A model generated the notes under the pieces. It ran no database searches. It saw only the letters and a list, made by a program, of their open reading frames with translations, and was not told the origin of the DNA. Positions 1 to 9,426 of a stretch of DNA of 64,000 bases are shown here, piece by piece. Every line of letters begins with the position of its first letter. Positions within the stretch are counted from its first letter, which is position 1. A program made the translations under genes and the position numbers. The DNA is taken from assembly GCF_024181225.1 (NCBI RefSeq), contig NZ_CP051198.1:744001-808000 (forward strand), in the 5' to 3' direction. Origin of the DNA: Treponema sp. OMZ 787 (GTDB lineage Bacteria > Spirochaetota > Spirochaetia > Treponematales > Treponemataceae).

Positions 1-1
1 T

Positions 2-769
2 GTTCCGCTGATGGAGGAAAATCCTATTGCCGTTATCGAGAACAATGTTTTCGGAACGAAGAATCTTTTGGATGCCTGTATCGAATTCGGCGTAAAGCGC
101 TTTGTTTTAATTTCGACGGATAAGGCTGTTGAGCCTGTTTCGGTTTACGGCGTTTCAAAACTATTAAGCGAAAAATTGGTATTGCAGGCTGCCGAAACCG
201 TAAAAGAAAAAAAAGATTCGGCCTATATGTTTGTACGTTTTGGAAATGTTTTAGGTTCAAGAGGTTCCATCTTTCCTTTATTTGTGGAGCAGATACAAAA
301 CGGCGGCCCCGTTACAGTAACCGATAAAAAGATGATAAGATTTTTTATGACAATTCCCGAAGCTTGTTCCTTGGTACTGCAGACCGGCGGTGTCGGCAAA
401 TCCGGCGAGTCCTATCTTCTTGATATGGGAGAGCCTGTAAATATTTATGAGACGGCAAAGCAGTTAATAAGCTATATGGGCTTTGAACCTGAAAAAGATA
501 TTAAGATAGAAATAATCGGCCCCAGAGAAGGGGAACGTTTGGAAGAACCTCTTTGGTCTTCAACCGAATATCTTGAAAAAACCGATTACGAAAAAATTAT
601 GTGTCTCCGAGATAAAAAAGAATTCGATTCTAAAATATTAAACGAAATTTTAAAGACTCTCTATCCATTTTGTTTTTACACTGAAGAACATAAAGATATT
701 TTTCGCAATAAAGAAAAAATGCGCAAGTTTTTAGAGGAAAAAGATTTATTAACTCATATTAGCAAGTAA
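2..769 (+). CDS. Nucleotide-sugar dehydratase/epimerase (CapD/FlaA1-like SDR), 5' end outside window
   Basis: C-terminal 255 residues of an extended short-chain dehydrogenase acting on a nucleotide sugar, probably in surface polysaccharide or flagellin-glycan synthesis. The reading frame is open from the window edge, so the Rossmann N-terminus lies upstream. Visible family motifs are NNVFGTKNLLDAC, STDKAVEPVSVYGVSK and RFGNVLGSRGS. The catalytic motif here is Y-x3-K (YGVSK); many long FlaA1/WbpM-type enzymes have Met in place of the Tyr, PseB-type enzymes keep it. A DegT aminotransferase 1.5 kb downstream is the usual partner, so a UDP-amino-sugar route is likely. The exact substrate cannot be told from sequence. 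Confidence 0.85.
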   Translation, partial: VPLMEENPIAVIENNVFGTKNLLDACIEFGVKRFVLISTDKAVEPVSVYGVSKLLSEKLVLQAAETVKEKKDSAYMFVRFGNVLGSRGSIFPLFVEQIQNGGPVTVTDKKMIRFFMTIPEACSLVLQTGGVGKSGESYLLDMGEPVNIYETAKQLISYMGFEPEKDIKIEIIGPREGERLEEPLWSSTEYLEKTDYEKIMCLRDKKEFDSKILNEILKTLYPFCFYTEEHKDIFRNKEKMRKFLEEKDLLTHISK

Positions 770-774
770 GGAGA

Positions 775-2082
775 ATGATAAATTTGTTTTTTATCTATGA
801 TATAATTAAAATAAGATTTCTAAAATGGATTAAAAATATTTCCATGAAGCAATTAATAATCAGTGCTATAATATTTGTTCTTGCTTTGGTATTTGTTATA
901 ATAGCCCTGAATATATCAAAACAAAATGATGAAATATCCGGTTTTATTTCTGAAGAAAAAATGCAGGCTGATTATGAATATTTTTGGGATTTTATTTATA
1001 ACGGCTATCCTTTTACTGAAGTATGTGAACGCAAAGGTGTAGATTTAAAAAAAATACAACAGGCAGGATATAAATATTTGTCTGATCCTATGATGCAATA
1101 CGGATACTACTTTTTTTATAAAGACTTATGCAGAAAAATTACAGGGAATAGATATCTGGGGCATCTTTATCCTTCCGATTATTTTGATTATAAGAAAATT
1201 TTTAAATGGAATACGCTTCACTTGATTAAGCCGCATGATTTGATAGATGACTTTTATTTTTATGTACATCAAGCAGAAGTTATTAGCGATAAAAATATAG
1301 GTAATTTTAAAAATAGAACGTCTCCATTAATAGGAACACGTGTATATTCAAAGCCGTTTATACAGATTATCGAGAAGGACCATATTGCATATATAGAAAT
1401 CAGATCTTTTCTGACAACGGAACTAGCAGAAAAGCAAGAATATCTAAAAGCTTTAGAAGACTTTTTTATTGAAACGGCAAATTATAAGCATATAATAATA
1501 GATATACAAAATAACGGAGGCGGATATATTGAAAATTATGAAGCAATAATATCTCCGCATATAAAAAAAGATATGAATATAGTTTCTTACGGCCTTTATA
1601 GCGAAAATAAATATACGGATACTTATTTGGATATGTTTTTTAAAAATTATAAAGCAGAAAAAATAAATCGGAAAGAAGTTTCTTATATAGAAAATTGCGG
1701 CACTGTAAAAAATTATAAGGCCTATAGATTGGAGGAGATAATTGCAGCTCGTCCTATTATGGGATATGAACCCTGTGAAGATAAAAAATTTTGGCTTCTT
1801 GTAGACAGCGGCGTATATTCGGAAGCCGATCGGTTTACTTATGTGTGCAAAGCAACAGATTTTGCTACTGTTGTCGGGACGAATACGGGCGGAGCCGGAG
1901 CAAATGGTAAATCTCCTGCTTACATTGTTCTTCCCAACAGCGGTTTATTAATAAATTTTGATTTTATGTACGGCTTAAATGAAGACGGCCGTTGTACAGA
2001 TGAGTTCGGTACTGCTCCGGATATCTATAATCTTCCCGGCAAAAGTGCTCTTGGAACCTGTTTGGAAACTATAAAAAATTAG
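775..2082 (+). CDS. Membrane-anchored S41-like (tail-specific/tricorn-type) peptidase
   Basis: 435 residues with one hydrophobic N-terminal segment (about residues 27-47), so probably anchored facing the periplasm. The C-terminal half shows the S41 fold: IIIDIQNNGGG, then DSGVYSEAD carrying the putative nucleophile Ser, then VVGTNTGGAG. The downstream Lys of CtpA-type enzymes (GKG) is not obvious, which fits the TGGAG variant of S41 proteins rather than classical tail-specific protease. Start is uncertain: the AAGGAG at 768-773 is too close to the ATG at 775 and better placed for a TTG at 784; an ATG at 844 lacks a ribosome site. It starts 5 bases after the sugar gene and is probably co-transcribed. 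Substrate unknown. Confidence 0.65.
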   Translation: MINLFFIYDIIKIRFLKWIKNISMKQLIISAIIFVLALVFVIIALNISKQNDEISGFISEEKMQADYEYFWDFIYNGYPFTEVCERKGVDLKKIQQAGYKYLSDPMMQYGYYFFYKDLCRKITGNRYLGHLYPSDYFDYKKIFKWNTLHLIKPHDLIDDFYFYVHQAEVISDKNIGNFKNRTSPLIGTRVYSKPFIQIIEKDHIAYIEIRSFLTTELAEKQEYLKALEDFFIETANYKHIIIDIQNNGGGYIENYEAIISPHIKKDMNIVSYGLYSENKYTDTYLDMFFKNYKAEKINRKEVSYIENCGTVKNYKAYRLEEIIAARPIMGYEPCEDKKFWLLVDSGVYSEADRFTYVCKATDFATVVGTNTGGAGANGKSPAYIVLPNSGLLINFDFMYGLNEDGRCTDEFGTAPDIYNLPGKSALGTCLETIKN

Positions 2083-2208
2083 GGGAGAGGACAAACTTTT
2101 GATGGAGCAAAAGTTTTTCTTCTCCCTTAATATAGCGGTATGGATTATCATTAAGACAAACCTGCGGTTTATTTTTGGGTCAAGCCTAACCGCGAAAAAG
2201 TCGTCTTA

Positions 2209-2237
2209 TTGCATAATAATTAAAATTTTAGTATACT
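2209..2237 (+). promoter_or_regulatory. Sigma-70-type promoter before the DegT gene
   Basis: TTGCAT at 2209-2214 and TATACT at 2232-2237 with a 17-base spacer. It lies just upstream of the aminotransferase gene and would start transcription near 2244, giving a leader of about 30 bases that contains AAAGGA at 2259-2264. Confidence 0.6.
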
Positions 2238-2273
2238 TTGCTGTTGATTTTATGCGGCAAAGGACCAAGATAT

Positions 2274-3449
2274 ATGCAAGATGTTCAAGCTAAAAAAACG
2301 ATTCCTTTTTTTACTCCTTCCTTTTCTGATGAAGAAGAACAAGCCCTAATGAGGGTGCTCCGTTCAGGATGGCTTACTACGGGAAAGGAAACCCTTGAGT
2401 TTGAAAAAGAATTTGCAGCCTTTACCGGAAGTAAGGCCGCTCTTGCAGTCAACTCTGCTTCAAACGGACTTATGCTTGCAATGGATGCCTGCGGTATAAA
2501 GAGCGGAACTAAAATCTTGACAAGTCCTTATACCTTTATTTCGACGGCAACCTCAGCTCTGCACTTAGGCGGCGATGTGGTTTATGCCGATATAGAAAAA
2601 GATTCTTATAGTATCGATCCTGAAAAAATTGAAGATATATTAAAAAAAGATAAGAGTGTTAAAGCTATTGTTCCTATTCATATTGCGGGAAATGTTTGCA
2701 ATATGAGGGCTATAAATGATCTTGCAAAAAAATATTCCGTTGCCGTGATAGAAGATGCGGCTCATGCTTTTCCTTCAAAGACTAACGAAGGCTATGCCGG
2801 GACTCTCGGTACCTGCGGCGTTTTTTCTTTTTATGCAACAAAGACAATTACGGCCGGCGAGGGCGGAATGATTTGTACCAACGATGAAAAAATTGCAGAG
2901 CGTATAAGGCTCATGCGTTCTCACGGTATAAACCGCACCATATGGGACAGATACACCGATACAAAGGCCTCATGGAAGTACGATGTTACGGCTGAGGGCT
3001 GGAAGTGTAACCTGCCGGATATTCTTTCTGCAATAGGAAGGGCTCAGCTTAAAAAGGCTCAAAGTTTTTTTGAACAGCGTAAAAAAATTGCCGAAAAATA
3101 TAATGCTGCATTTGCAGGGAACGATTCTTTTATTCTTCCACCCGATGGAGAAGGCAATGCATGGCATCTTTATATTTTAAGGTTGAACCTTGACGCTTTA
3201 AAAATAGGCAGAGACGAGTTCGGTCAAGCCTTACAAGAAAGGGGGTTGGGTATTTCGGTGCATTTTATACCTCATTTTGAAATGTCTTATATAAAAGAAA
3301 GATACGGTTTAGATAGTTCCGATTTTCCGGAATCGAATAAAAAATATTTGCAAAGTTTAAGTTTGCCCTTCTATCCTTCTATGAGTGAAGAAGATTCCGA
3401 TTATGTTATTGAAACAATAATTAAACTTGCAAAATTAAATAGGCGTTAA
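2274..3449 (+). CDS. DegT/DnrJ/EryC1 family PLP-dependent sugar aminotransferase
   Basis: Transfers an amino group to a nucleotide-linked keto-sugar, in the cytoplasm. Family motifs: PIHIAGN, VIEDAAHAF (PLP-contacting Asp) and FSFYATKTITAGEGGM, whose Lys is the expected PLP Schiff base. Length (391 residues) is normal. I chose the ATG at 2274 rather than the longer frame from 2238 because AAAGGA at 2259-2264 is correctly spaced and the promoter at 2209-2237 would put the RNA start downstream of 2238. Likely works on the product of the SDR enzyme at the window start. The downstream oxidoreductase gene follows after 4 bases, suggesting co-transcription, although no functional link is evident. 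Confidence 0.88.
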   Translation: MQDVQAKKTIPFFTPSFSDEEEQALMRVLRSGWLTTGKETLEFEKEFAAFTGSKAALAVNSASNGLMLAMDACGIKSGTKILTSPYTFISTATSALHLGGDVVYADIEKDSYSIDPEKIEDILKKDKSVKAIVPIHIAGNVCNMRAINDLAKKYSVAVIEDAAHAFPSKTNEGYAGTLGTCGVFSFYATKTITAGEGGMICTNDEKIAERIRLMRSHGINRTIWDRYTDTKASWKYDVTAEGWKCNLPDILSAIGRAQLKKAQSFFEQRKKIAEKYNAAFAGNDSFILPPDGEGNAWHLYILRLNLDALKIGRDEFGQALQERGLGISVHFIPHFEMSYIKERYGLDSSDFPESNKKYLQSLSLPFYPSMSEEDSDYVIETIIKLAKLNRR

Positions 3450-3453
3450 TTTT

Positions 3454-5541
3454 ATGGATAAAATTTTTGTTTCCGATTTGGAATTTGAAAATCAAGAATG
3501 GGCTTGTCTTATACGCTCTTCCGATGCAGATGGTAAAATTTTAGAGATAGAAATTCCCGATTTACCTGAAGGTTTTTCTTTTTTTTCTGCAAAGGATATT
3601 GCGGGAAAAAATTCAATCAGCTTTTTAAAAACTGAAATGCCTGTTTTTGCCGATGAAAAAATAGATTATGCAGGACAGGCTGTTGGAATTTTAACCGGCC
3701 CAGATAAAAAAAAGCTGTTTGAGCTTTCAAATCTTTTTCAAATCAAAACTCAGGGCCTTTCACGTCCCAAAGCCCAATTTACCTTTGAGGAAGAAGAAAA
3801 AAATTATTTTGATTATCCTATAGTTTCTAGGGAAAGTTTAAGTTCGGGAAATGCGGAAGAAATTTTTGAAAAAAGTTCACAAGTGGTTTATTCTACTTTT
3901 TCTTTTAAACAAAAATATCACTATCATGCTGAAACTGCCTGCGTCAAAACAAATTGGGTTGATGACAGACTCGAAGTGCATCTTGCAACTCAATGGCCTT
4001 ATCAGGTTTTAACTTCAGTTTGTAATGTTTTAAATTTGCCTAAAGAAAAAGTAAACATAATTTCACATGCAGAAGCAGAATCTCTCGATGGAAGAATTTG
4101 GTTTCCTGCTTTACTTGCTGCACAAGTTTCCGTAGCATCCTTTTTAACAAAGAAAAATATAGTGATTGAATTTTCACGCCAAGAAGATTTTCTATACACG
4201 GCGAAGACTCCTGTCGTTATGATTCAGCATAAAACTTCCGTTTCCGAATTGGGAAAAATTACAGCTATGGATGTTTCGATAATTGTGGATGCCGGTTCAT
4301 TCAACCCTTTTATAACACAAATGCTTAAGCAGATGGTTGTAACTGCGGCCGGTATTTATCATGTGCCTGTTTATATGATTAGTGCCGTTGCAATAAAAAC
4401 CGAAAAAGGTTTGACGGGATTATTTTCAGGCTGGGGAGATTCTTATGTAATAGCTGCATTGGAAAAGCATATTACCGAGATAGTAAATCAGCTTGATTTA
4501 TGCCCGATTCAATTTAGGCTGCAAAATAATTTAAAGATTGGACAAAAAACAATTACCGGAATCAAAAAAGAAGAAAATTTTGTTTTTGAAAATATTTTAA
4601 AAGCTGTTTGCAATACAAGCGATTTTTATAGAAAATTTTATGCCTATAGATTGATGAATAAAAGCCGCAAGAATCGTTATGACGGAAACTGGAGGGGTAT
4701 TGGGATTGCCGTCGGTTGTCAATACAACGGTTTACACATTCTTGTAAAATCGGGAATGAGTTATAGTGCAGAAATAACTTTGACAAAAGACGATAAGGTA
4801 TTGGTTAAGGCTGAACCTACATCAGATGGTTTAAAGCGTATTTTAAAAAAACAAATTGCAAAAGAGCTTGAAGTTGAAGATAATCAGATTGTTTTTTTAG
4901 GAGCTTCAACCGATGATATGAGTCCTACCGGAGCTGCAACTGCTTCGTGCGGCATAAGCATCCTGCCTGACCTTATTGCAAAATGCTGTACGGGAATAAA
5001 GAATCAAAGGTTTCGAAAACCCCTACCTATTACCGTAAGCAGAACCTACAAGCTATCCCGCTCTAAAGATTGGGATAACGAAACATTAACAGGACATCCT
5101 TTTATTTCCGAAACTCCCGGTGCCTGTGTTATAGAACTTGAACTTGATCCGAGTACCTATCAAATTAATGTAAGAGGTATTTGGTTTGCTTGTGATCCGG
5201 GAAAAATATATTCTAAAAAAATGGTTCATAGAAATATTCATAAGACAATTGCAAATGCGGTTTCAAATATTTCTGTAGAAAATATTCGGGAAAATAATTT
5301 GCTTCCCTCCAACTATAAAATCATTACGACGGGAGAGATTCCTCCTATACGGGATTTCATTTTGGATAGCGAATTAAAAACCCGCGGACTTGGCGATTTG
5401 GCAGAAAGTCTTGTGCCTGCGGCATATATCTCTGCACTAAACCAAATTATGATCAATCATAAGCGGATAGATTTTTTACCTGTTTTTACTGAAGATATTT
5501 TTAATGCCGTTACAACAAGTGAGGCTGTAGATGAAGATTAG
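3454..5541 (+). CDS. Xanthine dehydrogenase/aldehyde oxidase-like molybdopterin-binding large subunit, divergent
   Basis: 695 residues matching the large molybdenum-cofactor subunit of the xanthine oxidase family in overall order: an aldehyde-oxidase a/b-hammerhead-like N-terminus, then the cofactor-binding domain. The family's glycine-rich loop (GGGFGxK) aligns with SLDGRIW near residue 210, and the C-terminal loop that normally carries the catalytic Glu (KGVGEP) reads RGLGDL near residue 645, so Glu is replaced by Asp. These departures, made by eye, suggest an altered substrate or lost molybdenum chemistry. The 2Fe-2S subunit gene overlaps its end and the FAD gene follows, so the trimer is retained. 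Hypoxanthine or aldehyde dehydrogenase activity should not be assumed. Confidence 0.75.
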   Translation: MDKIFVSDLEFENQEWACLIRSSDADGKILEIEIPDLPEGFSFFSAKDIAGKNSISFLKTEMPVFADEKIDYAGQAVGILTGPDKKKLFELSNLFQIKTQGLSRPKAQFTFEEEEKNYFDYPIVSRESLSSGNAEEIFEKSSQVVYSTFSFKQKYHYHAETACVKTNWVDDRLEVHLATQWPYQVLTSVCNVLNLPKEKVNIISHAEAESLDGRIWFPALLAAQVSVASFLTKKNIVIEFSRQEDFLYTAKTPVVMIQHKTSVSELGKITAMDVSIIVDAGSFNPFITQMLKQMVVTAAGIYHVPVYMISAVAIKTEKGLTGLFSGWGDSYVIAALEKHITEIVNQLDLCPIQFRLQNNLKIGQKTITGIKKEENFVFENILKAVCNTSDFYRKFYAYRLMNKSRKNRYDGNWRGIGIAVGCQYNGLHILVKSGMSYSAEITLTKDDKVLVKAEPTSDGLKRILKKQIAKELEVEDNQIVFLGASTDDMSPTGAATASCGISILPDLIAKCCTGIKNQRFRKPLPITVSRTYKLSRSKDWDNETLTGHPFISETPGACVIELELDPSTYQINVRGIWFACDPGKIYSKKMVHRNIHKTIANAVSNISVENIRENNLLPSNYKIITTGEIPPIRDFILDSELKTRGLGDLAESLVPAAYISALNQIMINHKRIDFLPVFTEDIFNAVTTSEAVDED

Positions 5542-6010
5542 TTTTAATTTAAATAAAACAGCAGTTCAAATTGATGCTCCTGCAAATGAAAGGCTTTTAT
5601 CTGTGTTGAGAAGGGAGTTTAATCTTTTAAGTTTAAAAAGCTCATGCTTAAGCGGACAATGCGGTTCTTGTACTGTTTTAATGAACGATAAGCCGGTGCC
5701 TGCATGTTTTATTCCTGTTTTTAATGTTGAAGGAAAAAATATAATAACCTTGGAATATTTTAAAACAACCGAAGAGTATAAAATAATTGCAACAGGCTTT
5801 GATCAAGCCGGTGTTGAAATGTGCGGCTTTTGCGATGCTGGAAAGATATTTTTTACATATGCAATTTTAAATTCAAATATAGATATTGAGGCTCCTGATG
5901 CCGAAGAGATTGTAAGAAAATATTATTCGAGTACAATGTGCCGGTGTACAAGCTTTGAAGATTTATTTTCGGCTATTCAAAAAATAGGCAAAAATCAACG
6001 GAGAAAATAG
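5531..6010 (+). CDS. 2Fe-2S subunit of xanthine dehydrogenase-like complex
   Basis: 159 residues with both clusters of the family's small subunit intact. The plant-ferredoxin type N-terminal cluster is C-x4-C-x2-C-x11-C (CLSGQCGSC then C after PVPA); the helical C-terminal domain has CGFC and CRC. It would pass electrons from the molybdenum site to the FAD subunit. The gene overlaps the large-subunit gene by 11 bases and is followed 5 bases later by the FAD-subunit gene, so translation is probably coupled. That all four cluster motifs are conserved argues that the complex is still a working redox enzyme. Confidence 0.9.
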   Translation: MKISFNLNKTAVQIDAPANERLLSVLRREFNLLSLKSSCLSGQCGSCTVLMNDKPVPACFIPVFNVEGKNIITLEYFKTTEEYKIIATGFDQAGVEMCGFCDAGKIFFTYAILNSNIDIEAPDAEEIVRKYYSSTMCRCTSFEDLFSAIQKIGKNQRRK

Positions 6011-6015
6011 CACTT

Positions 6016-6861
6016 ATGACTGAATTAACAAAAAATAGTATTGTTTATCGCGTTCATCATATGCAGGAAATGCAGACCATTTTAAAAAATATTTCAAATA
6101 TAAAACCTATTGCAGGTGCAACAGGTTTTTTAAACCATCAGACTGACGAAATCCTCGATTTACCTGAGCATATTTTGGATTTAAATTTTTTACCCGAATT
6201 AAAAGTTATTTCAAAAACAGAACGCTACTTTGAATTCGGGGCTGCCGTAACATTAAATGAAATCTTGGATCTGGGTAAAAAAAATATTCCTCCGGCCTTG
6301 TATTACTCTATAGAAAAAATTGCAAATAATGCCATACGCTCTCTTGCAACTATAGGAGGAAACATCGCAACGGCAAATCCTCTTGCCGGAACTTTTTTAC
6401 CTATGCTTGCTCTTGATGCAAAATTGGAAATCAGAACTGCTGAAGATATTGAATGGGTTCCTTTTGCAAGATACATTGATAAGAGTTATGCCGAAAAAAG
6501 ACAAGAAAAATATATTATAAGCCGAATTAGAATTCCCAACGAAACATGGACAAAGAGTTTTTATACAAGACTCGGAACTCCGGGATATACAGGAAGCGAT
6601 ACGGCTTCATTTTTGTTTTTAATTCTCATTCAAAAAAATATATTATCCGATATGAGACTGTTTTTTGCATCGGATAAACTTATAAGGAATAAGGAATTCG
6701 ATAACTTACTGTTGGGAAAAGATCTTCCTCTTTCTCAATCTGAGGTTCCGGTAATTATCCAAAAAGCAAAACAAATTTTTACTCCCGAGCAATTTTCTTC
6801 GGAGTTTCATCATTCTTGTTTTTATAATTTGCTTGAAGATAATTTGTACAAGTTGACATAA
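6016..6861 (+). CDS. FAD-binding subunit of xanthine dehydrogenase-like complex
   Basis: 281 residues of the CO-dehydrogenase/xanthine dehydrogenase FAD subunit family. Visible motifs are PIAGATGFL, a version of the first FAD-binding loop, and ATIGGNIATANPLAG, the second flavin loop. It would take electrons from the 2Fe-2S subunit to an acceptor such as NAD or ferredoxin. Third gene of the set; its end lies 7 bases from the convergent holA gene, with no clear terminator in between. Confidence 0.88.
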   Translation: MTELTKNSIVYRVHHMQEMQTILKNISNIKPIAGATGFLNHQTDEILDLPEHILDLNFLPELKVISKTERYFEFGAAVTLNEILDLGKKNIPPALYYSIEKIANNAIRSLATIGGNIATANPLAGTFLPMLALDAKLEIRTAEDIEWVPFARYIDKSYAEKRQEKYIISRIRIPNETWTKSFYTRLGTPGYTGSDTASFLFLILIQKNILSDMRLFFASDKLIRNKEFDNLLLGKDLPLSQSEVPVIIQKAKQIFTPEQFSSEFHHSCFYNLLEDNLYKLT

Positions 6862-6868
6862 ACATTTG

Positions 6869-7885
6869 TTAAATATTATCCAAGGTATACTGCTCTATTT
6901 TATTTCCGGATTTGCAAGCTATTTCGTATAAGCACATATCCATAACAAGGTTTTGAAGCCCCGTACCTAAGGATCTCAGTTCTAAATCCGTTTCCGATAA
7001 AAGAGCAATTATTTTTACGCATTGAGTTTCATTCCAAAGTTTTGCAGCTCTTCTGTACTGAGCCAGTGCTGTTTTCCCTGAAAAGCCGAAACGCTTTAAA
7101 GCAAAATCATCCAAGTATTCGTTATCCCGATGTATTTTGTGCCAGTCTTGTAAGCGCCTAAAACAATAGCTTAATCCTGCAATAATCTGAACCGGAGAAG
7201 AATTTTTTGAAAGTATTATCTTTTGATTTATGGACAAGGCTGTTTCAAGACTTCCCATTGTTAGAGCATTAAAAAGACTGAAAGGCGTTTCTTCTTTATT
7301 GTGTGCAAAAAGCTTTTCAATATCTTCCTGCATAAGATGAGCACCTTTTTGAAAGTATAGTACCAAATGAGAGCAGGCTGTTTTTAAAGCATCAGTATTG
7401 TTCTCGACTAATTCCAAAAGCTCATCTACAGCTTCATCTTCAATTTCAATGCCTTCTCTAAAAAGAAAAGATCTTATCCATTCTTGTTTTTTGTTTTCAA
7501 AAAGTTCCCAAAATATTTTTTGTTGAGTTTTAGGAACTGTATCGCTTATTTTTTTTGCAACTGATGTTTCATCGGAAATCAAAATTAAAAAAGAATCGTT
7601 TGAGTTTTCTTTTTTTGAAACTGATTGAATCCAGTCTGTAAGAAGGTCTATGTCTTCTTTCTTTTTGATAAGTTCTGCTGATTTTAATATAAGGAGTTTT
7701 GCCGAAGAAAAAAGAGATGCGTTTTGCAGGAGAGATATAATATCTCCCATTCCGGTATCGCCTGCATAGACGGTATGAGTTTCAATATCACCGCATTGCT
7801 TTGAAATAGTTTTTAATACTGTGTCGACAGCTGCGTTTCTTTCCCCTATTTCGGGTCCCATAAAAAGCCAAACAGGATTTGCCAA
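6869..7885 (-). CDS. holA: DNA polymerase III, delta subunit
   Basis: 338 residues, normal for HolA, the clamp-loader subunit that opens the beta sliding clamp. The N-terminus (NPVWLFMGPE) and the later stretch of AAA+ lid and helical collar match the family, including the C-terminal FALKRFGFSGKTALAQYRRAAKLW segment and a final LETDLELRSLG-type helix (here SETDLELRSLG). The start codon is TTG at 7885, preceded by GGGAG with good spacing. A promoter lies at 7921-7949. The gene is convergent with the xanthine dehydrogenase-like genes. Confidence 0.85.
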   Translation of the reverse strand: MANPVWLFMGPEIGERNAAVDTVLKTISKQCGDIETHTVYAGDTGMGDIISLLQNASLFSSAKLLILKSAELIKKKEDIDLLTDWIQSVSKKENSNDSFLILISDETSVAKKISDTVPKTQQKIFWELFENKKQEWIRSFLFREGIEIEDEAVDELLELVENNTDALKTACSHLVLYFQKGAHLMQEDIEKLFAHNKEETPFSLFNALTMGSLETALSINQKIILSKNSSPVQIIAGLSYCFRRLQDWHKIHRDNEYLDDFALKRFGFSGKTALAQYRRAAKLWNETQCVKIIALLSETDLELRSLGTGLQNLVMDMCLYEIACKSGNKIEQYTLDNI

Positions 7886-7920
7886 TTTTTTTCTCCCTAA
7901 AAAATCATATTTACAAAAAC

Positions 7921-7949
7921 AGTATACAATAAATGAAAGGCTTTGTCAG
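7921..7949 (-). promoter_or_regulatory. Promoter of holA
   Basis: Read on the minus strand: CTGACA (7949-7944), 17 bases, TATACT (7926-7921). This places the transcript start around 7914, about 30 bases before the TTG start of holA, so holA is separately expressed from the lipoprotein genes upstream. Confidence 0.6.
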
Positions 7950-7954
7950 CAGCT

Positions 7955-9352
7955 CTATTCGATAATTTCAGTGAAGGCGAGAGCTATTGCCTTTGCTACA
8001 GCAACTGAAGCCGATCTATGAGCTTCACCTTCGGTAAAGCCTGCACCTCTTTTTCTTATGTTTTTTTTATAAAGGGTTTCTTTTGTGCCGGAATTTTTTA
8101 TTTCTATTGATGCCTTAAGCCTTACCAAGAATCCTTCGTCTATTTTTGAGACCTCATCATTTTCTATTATTGCATGAATAAAAAAATCGGCTGATGAGGA
8201 TTCTTCTTTTGTCGATATGGTTTTAAAATTCATCTCCTCCAAAATATTTGATAATTTTTCTTCAGCGGCTGCACTTTTACTATAGGGCTCTTCGATAAAA
8301 ACCGAAACTGTTCCTTTTTTTTCGGTTTCATTTTTTATTTTATTTTCTGTTTTTTTAAATTCAAAATTTATTACCTGCTTAAAAATAATTTGCTGAAGCT
8401 CCTTAATATCTTCTTTGTATTCATCAAAATATTTTGAGCCGAATATTTGTTTGATTTCGGAAATATCCAATTCGATTCTTATACGGCTTGCGGTATCGAT
8501 TTTTTCGTCATGTAAAATAAAATTTGCAACTCCGTTTTTATCCGTTTCGATTCTTTCAATTATTATCGAGCTGTTATTTTTTACCTTTGACTTGTAACTT
8601 ACTAATAAGGGAACGGCTTCTTCATCGATTCCTATATTAATGGGTATTAAAAAATCATTTGATGGATTTTCAAGAGCATCTTTTTGCAAATTAAGTTTGA
8701 TTTTTTTTAAGCTTTCTTTTGTTTTGGAAATATTATTTTTGAATTTTATTTCATGGTTTTCTATTTTTGAGCTCAATGCTGCATGGGCAGTCTTAGCATA
8801 ATAAAGGGCAGCAGAGTAATATTTTCGGCTCGCAAAAAAATCATCAGCTTTTTTTTCGGGTTCGCTTACCGATAATATTTTTTCTTCTGCAATTTTTATT
8901 AAACGGTTTCTTTCTTTGCGGAGCTCTTGTTTATCGTATGCGGCCAAAAGATAAACGGTAACGGTTTCCGTATTTTTTTGAGTATAAAGGTTTTTGATTT
9001 TTAATTTTTTTATATTAGCAGCAGAAGACTGCGAGATTTCAGATTTTAAGATCTTTTCAATATTTTCGGCCGAGCCTACGGCTGTTGCTGTAGTTTCGGT
9101 TTTTATTGATACGCCTAAGTAGCGTATGATTTCATTTATAAGATTATTTTTTGCATCCATTTCTGCAAGTGTAAAATTTGTATTTGTTCCTGAAGCTGTA
9201 AAGTATTCGTAATTTTCATCTCCTTCAGGAACCTTTTCTATCCAAGCCGGAATCTGTTCGTGATTTGTATTTTTATAAGTTGCACAAGAGAATAACGTCA
9301 AAACTAAGGTAATTAAAAATATTTTTTTTATTAACTGTGTTTTTTTATGCAT
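7955..9352 (-). CDS. Lipoprotein with LPP20-like N-terminal domain
   Basis: 465 residues. Signal peptide ending in LFSC gives a lipobox with Cys near residue 23, so the protein is probably anchored to a membrane facing the periplasm or surface. The segment IPAWIEKVPEGDENYEYFTASGT and the following helical stretch resemble LPP20-type lipoproteins. A Lys/Glu-rich middle part follows, and the last 100 residues look like another small domain. It is the last of four minus-strand envelope genes (to 12787), two of which share the P-x-W-V/I-x-E/K start of the mature region. No enzyme motif is visible; function unknown. Confidence 0.7.
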   Translation of the reverse strand: MHKKTQLIKKIFLITLVLTLFSCATYKNTNHEQIPAWIEKVPEGDENYEYFTASGTNTNFTLAEMDAKNNLINEIIRYLGVSIKTETTATAVGSAENIEKILKSEISQSSAANIKKLKIKNLYTQKNTETVTVYLLAAYDKQELRKERNRLIKIAEEKILSVSEPEKKADDFFASRKYYSAALYYAKTAHAALSSKIENHEIKFKNNISKTKESLKKIKLNLQKDALENPSNDFLIPINIGIDEEAVPLLVSYKSKVKNNSSIIIERIETDKNGVANFILHDEKIDTASRIRIELDISEIKQIFGSKYFDEYKEDIKELQQIIFKQVINFEFKKTENKIKNETEKKGTVSVFIEEPYSKSAAAEEKLSNILEEMNFKTISTKEESSSADFFIHAIIENDEVSKIDEGFLVRLKASIEIKNSGTKETLYKKNIRKRGAGFTEGEAHRSASVAVAKAIALAFTEIIE

Positions 9353-9384
9353 ATTTTTGTGATAGATAATTTTTAGGCGATAAG

Positions 9385-9412
9385 CGGAAGAAAGAAAAAT
9401 TTCTTTCTTCCG
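9385..9412. repeat. Perfect 13-bp inverted repeat between lipoprotein genes
   Basis: Arms 9385-9397 and 9400-9412 (CGGAAGAAAGAAA and its complement) around a 2-base loop. It follows the lipoprotein gene ending at 9427 on the minus strand. There is no T-run after it on that strand, so it is more likely an RNA-stabilising or intercistronic hairpin than a full terminator. Confidence 0.5.
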
Positions 9413-9426
9413 TAATTTTAAAAGAT

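Noticed and set aside
2099-2293. Open frame of 64 residues between the S41 gene and the aminotransferase
   Set aside because: It overlaps the promoter and start of the aminotransferase gene and has no recognisable features.
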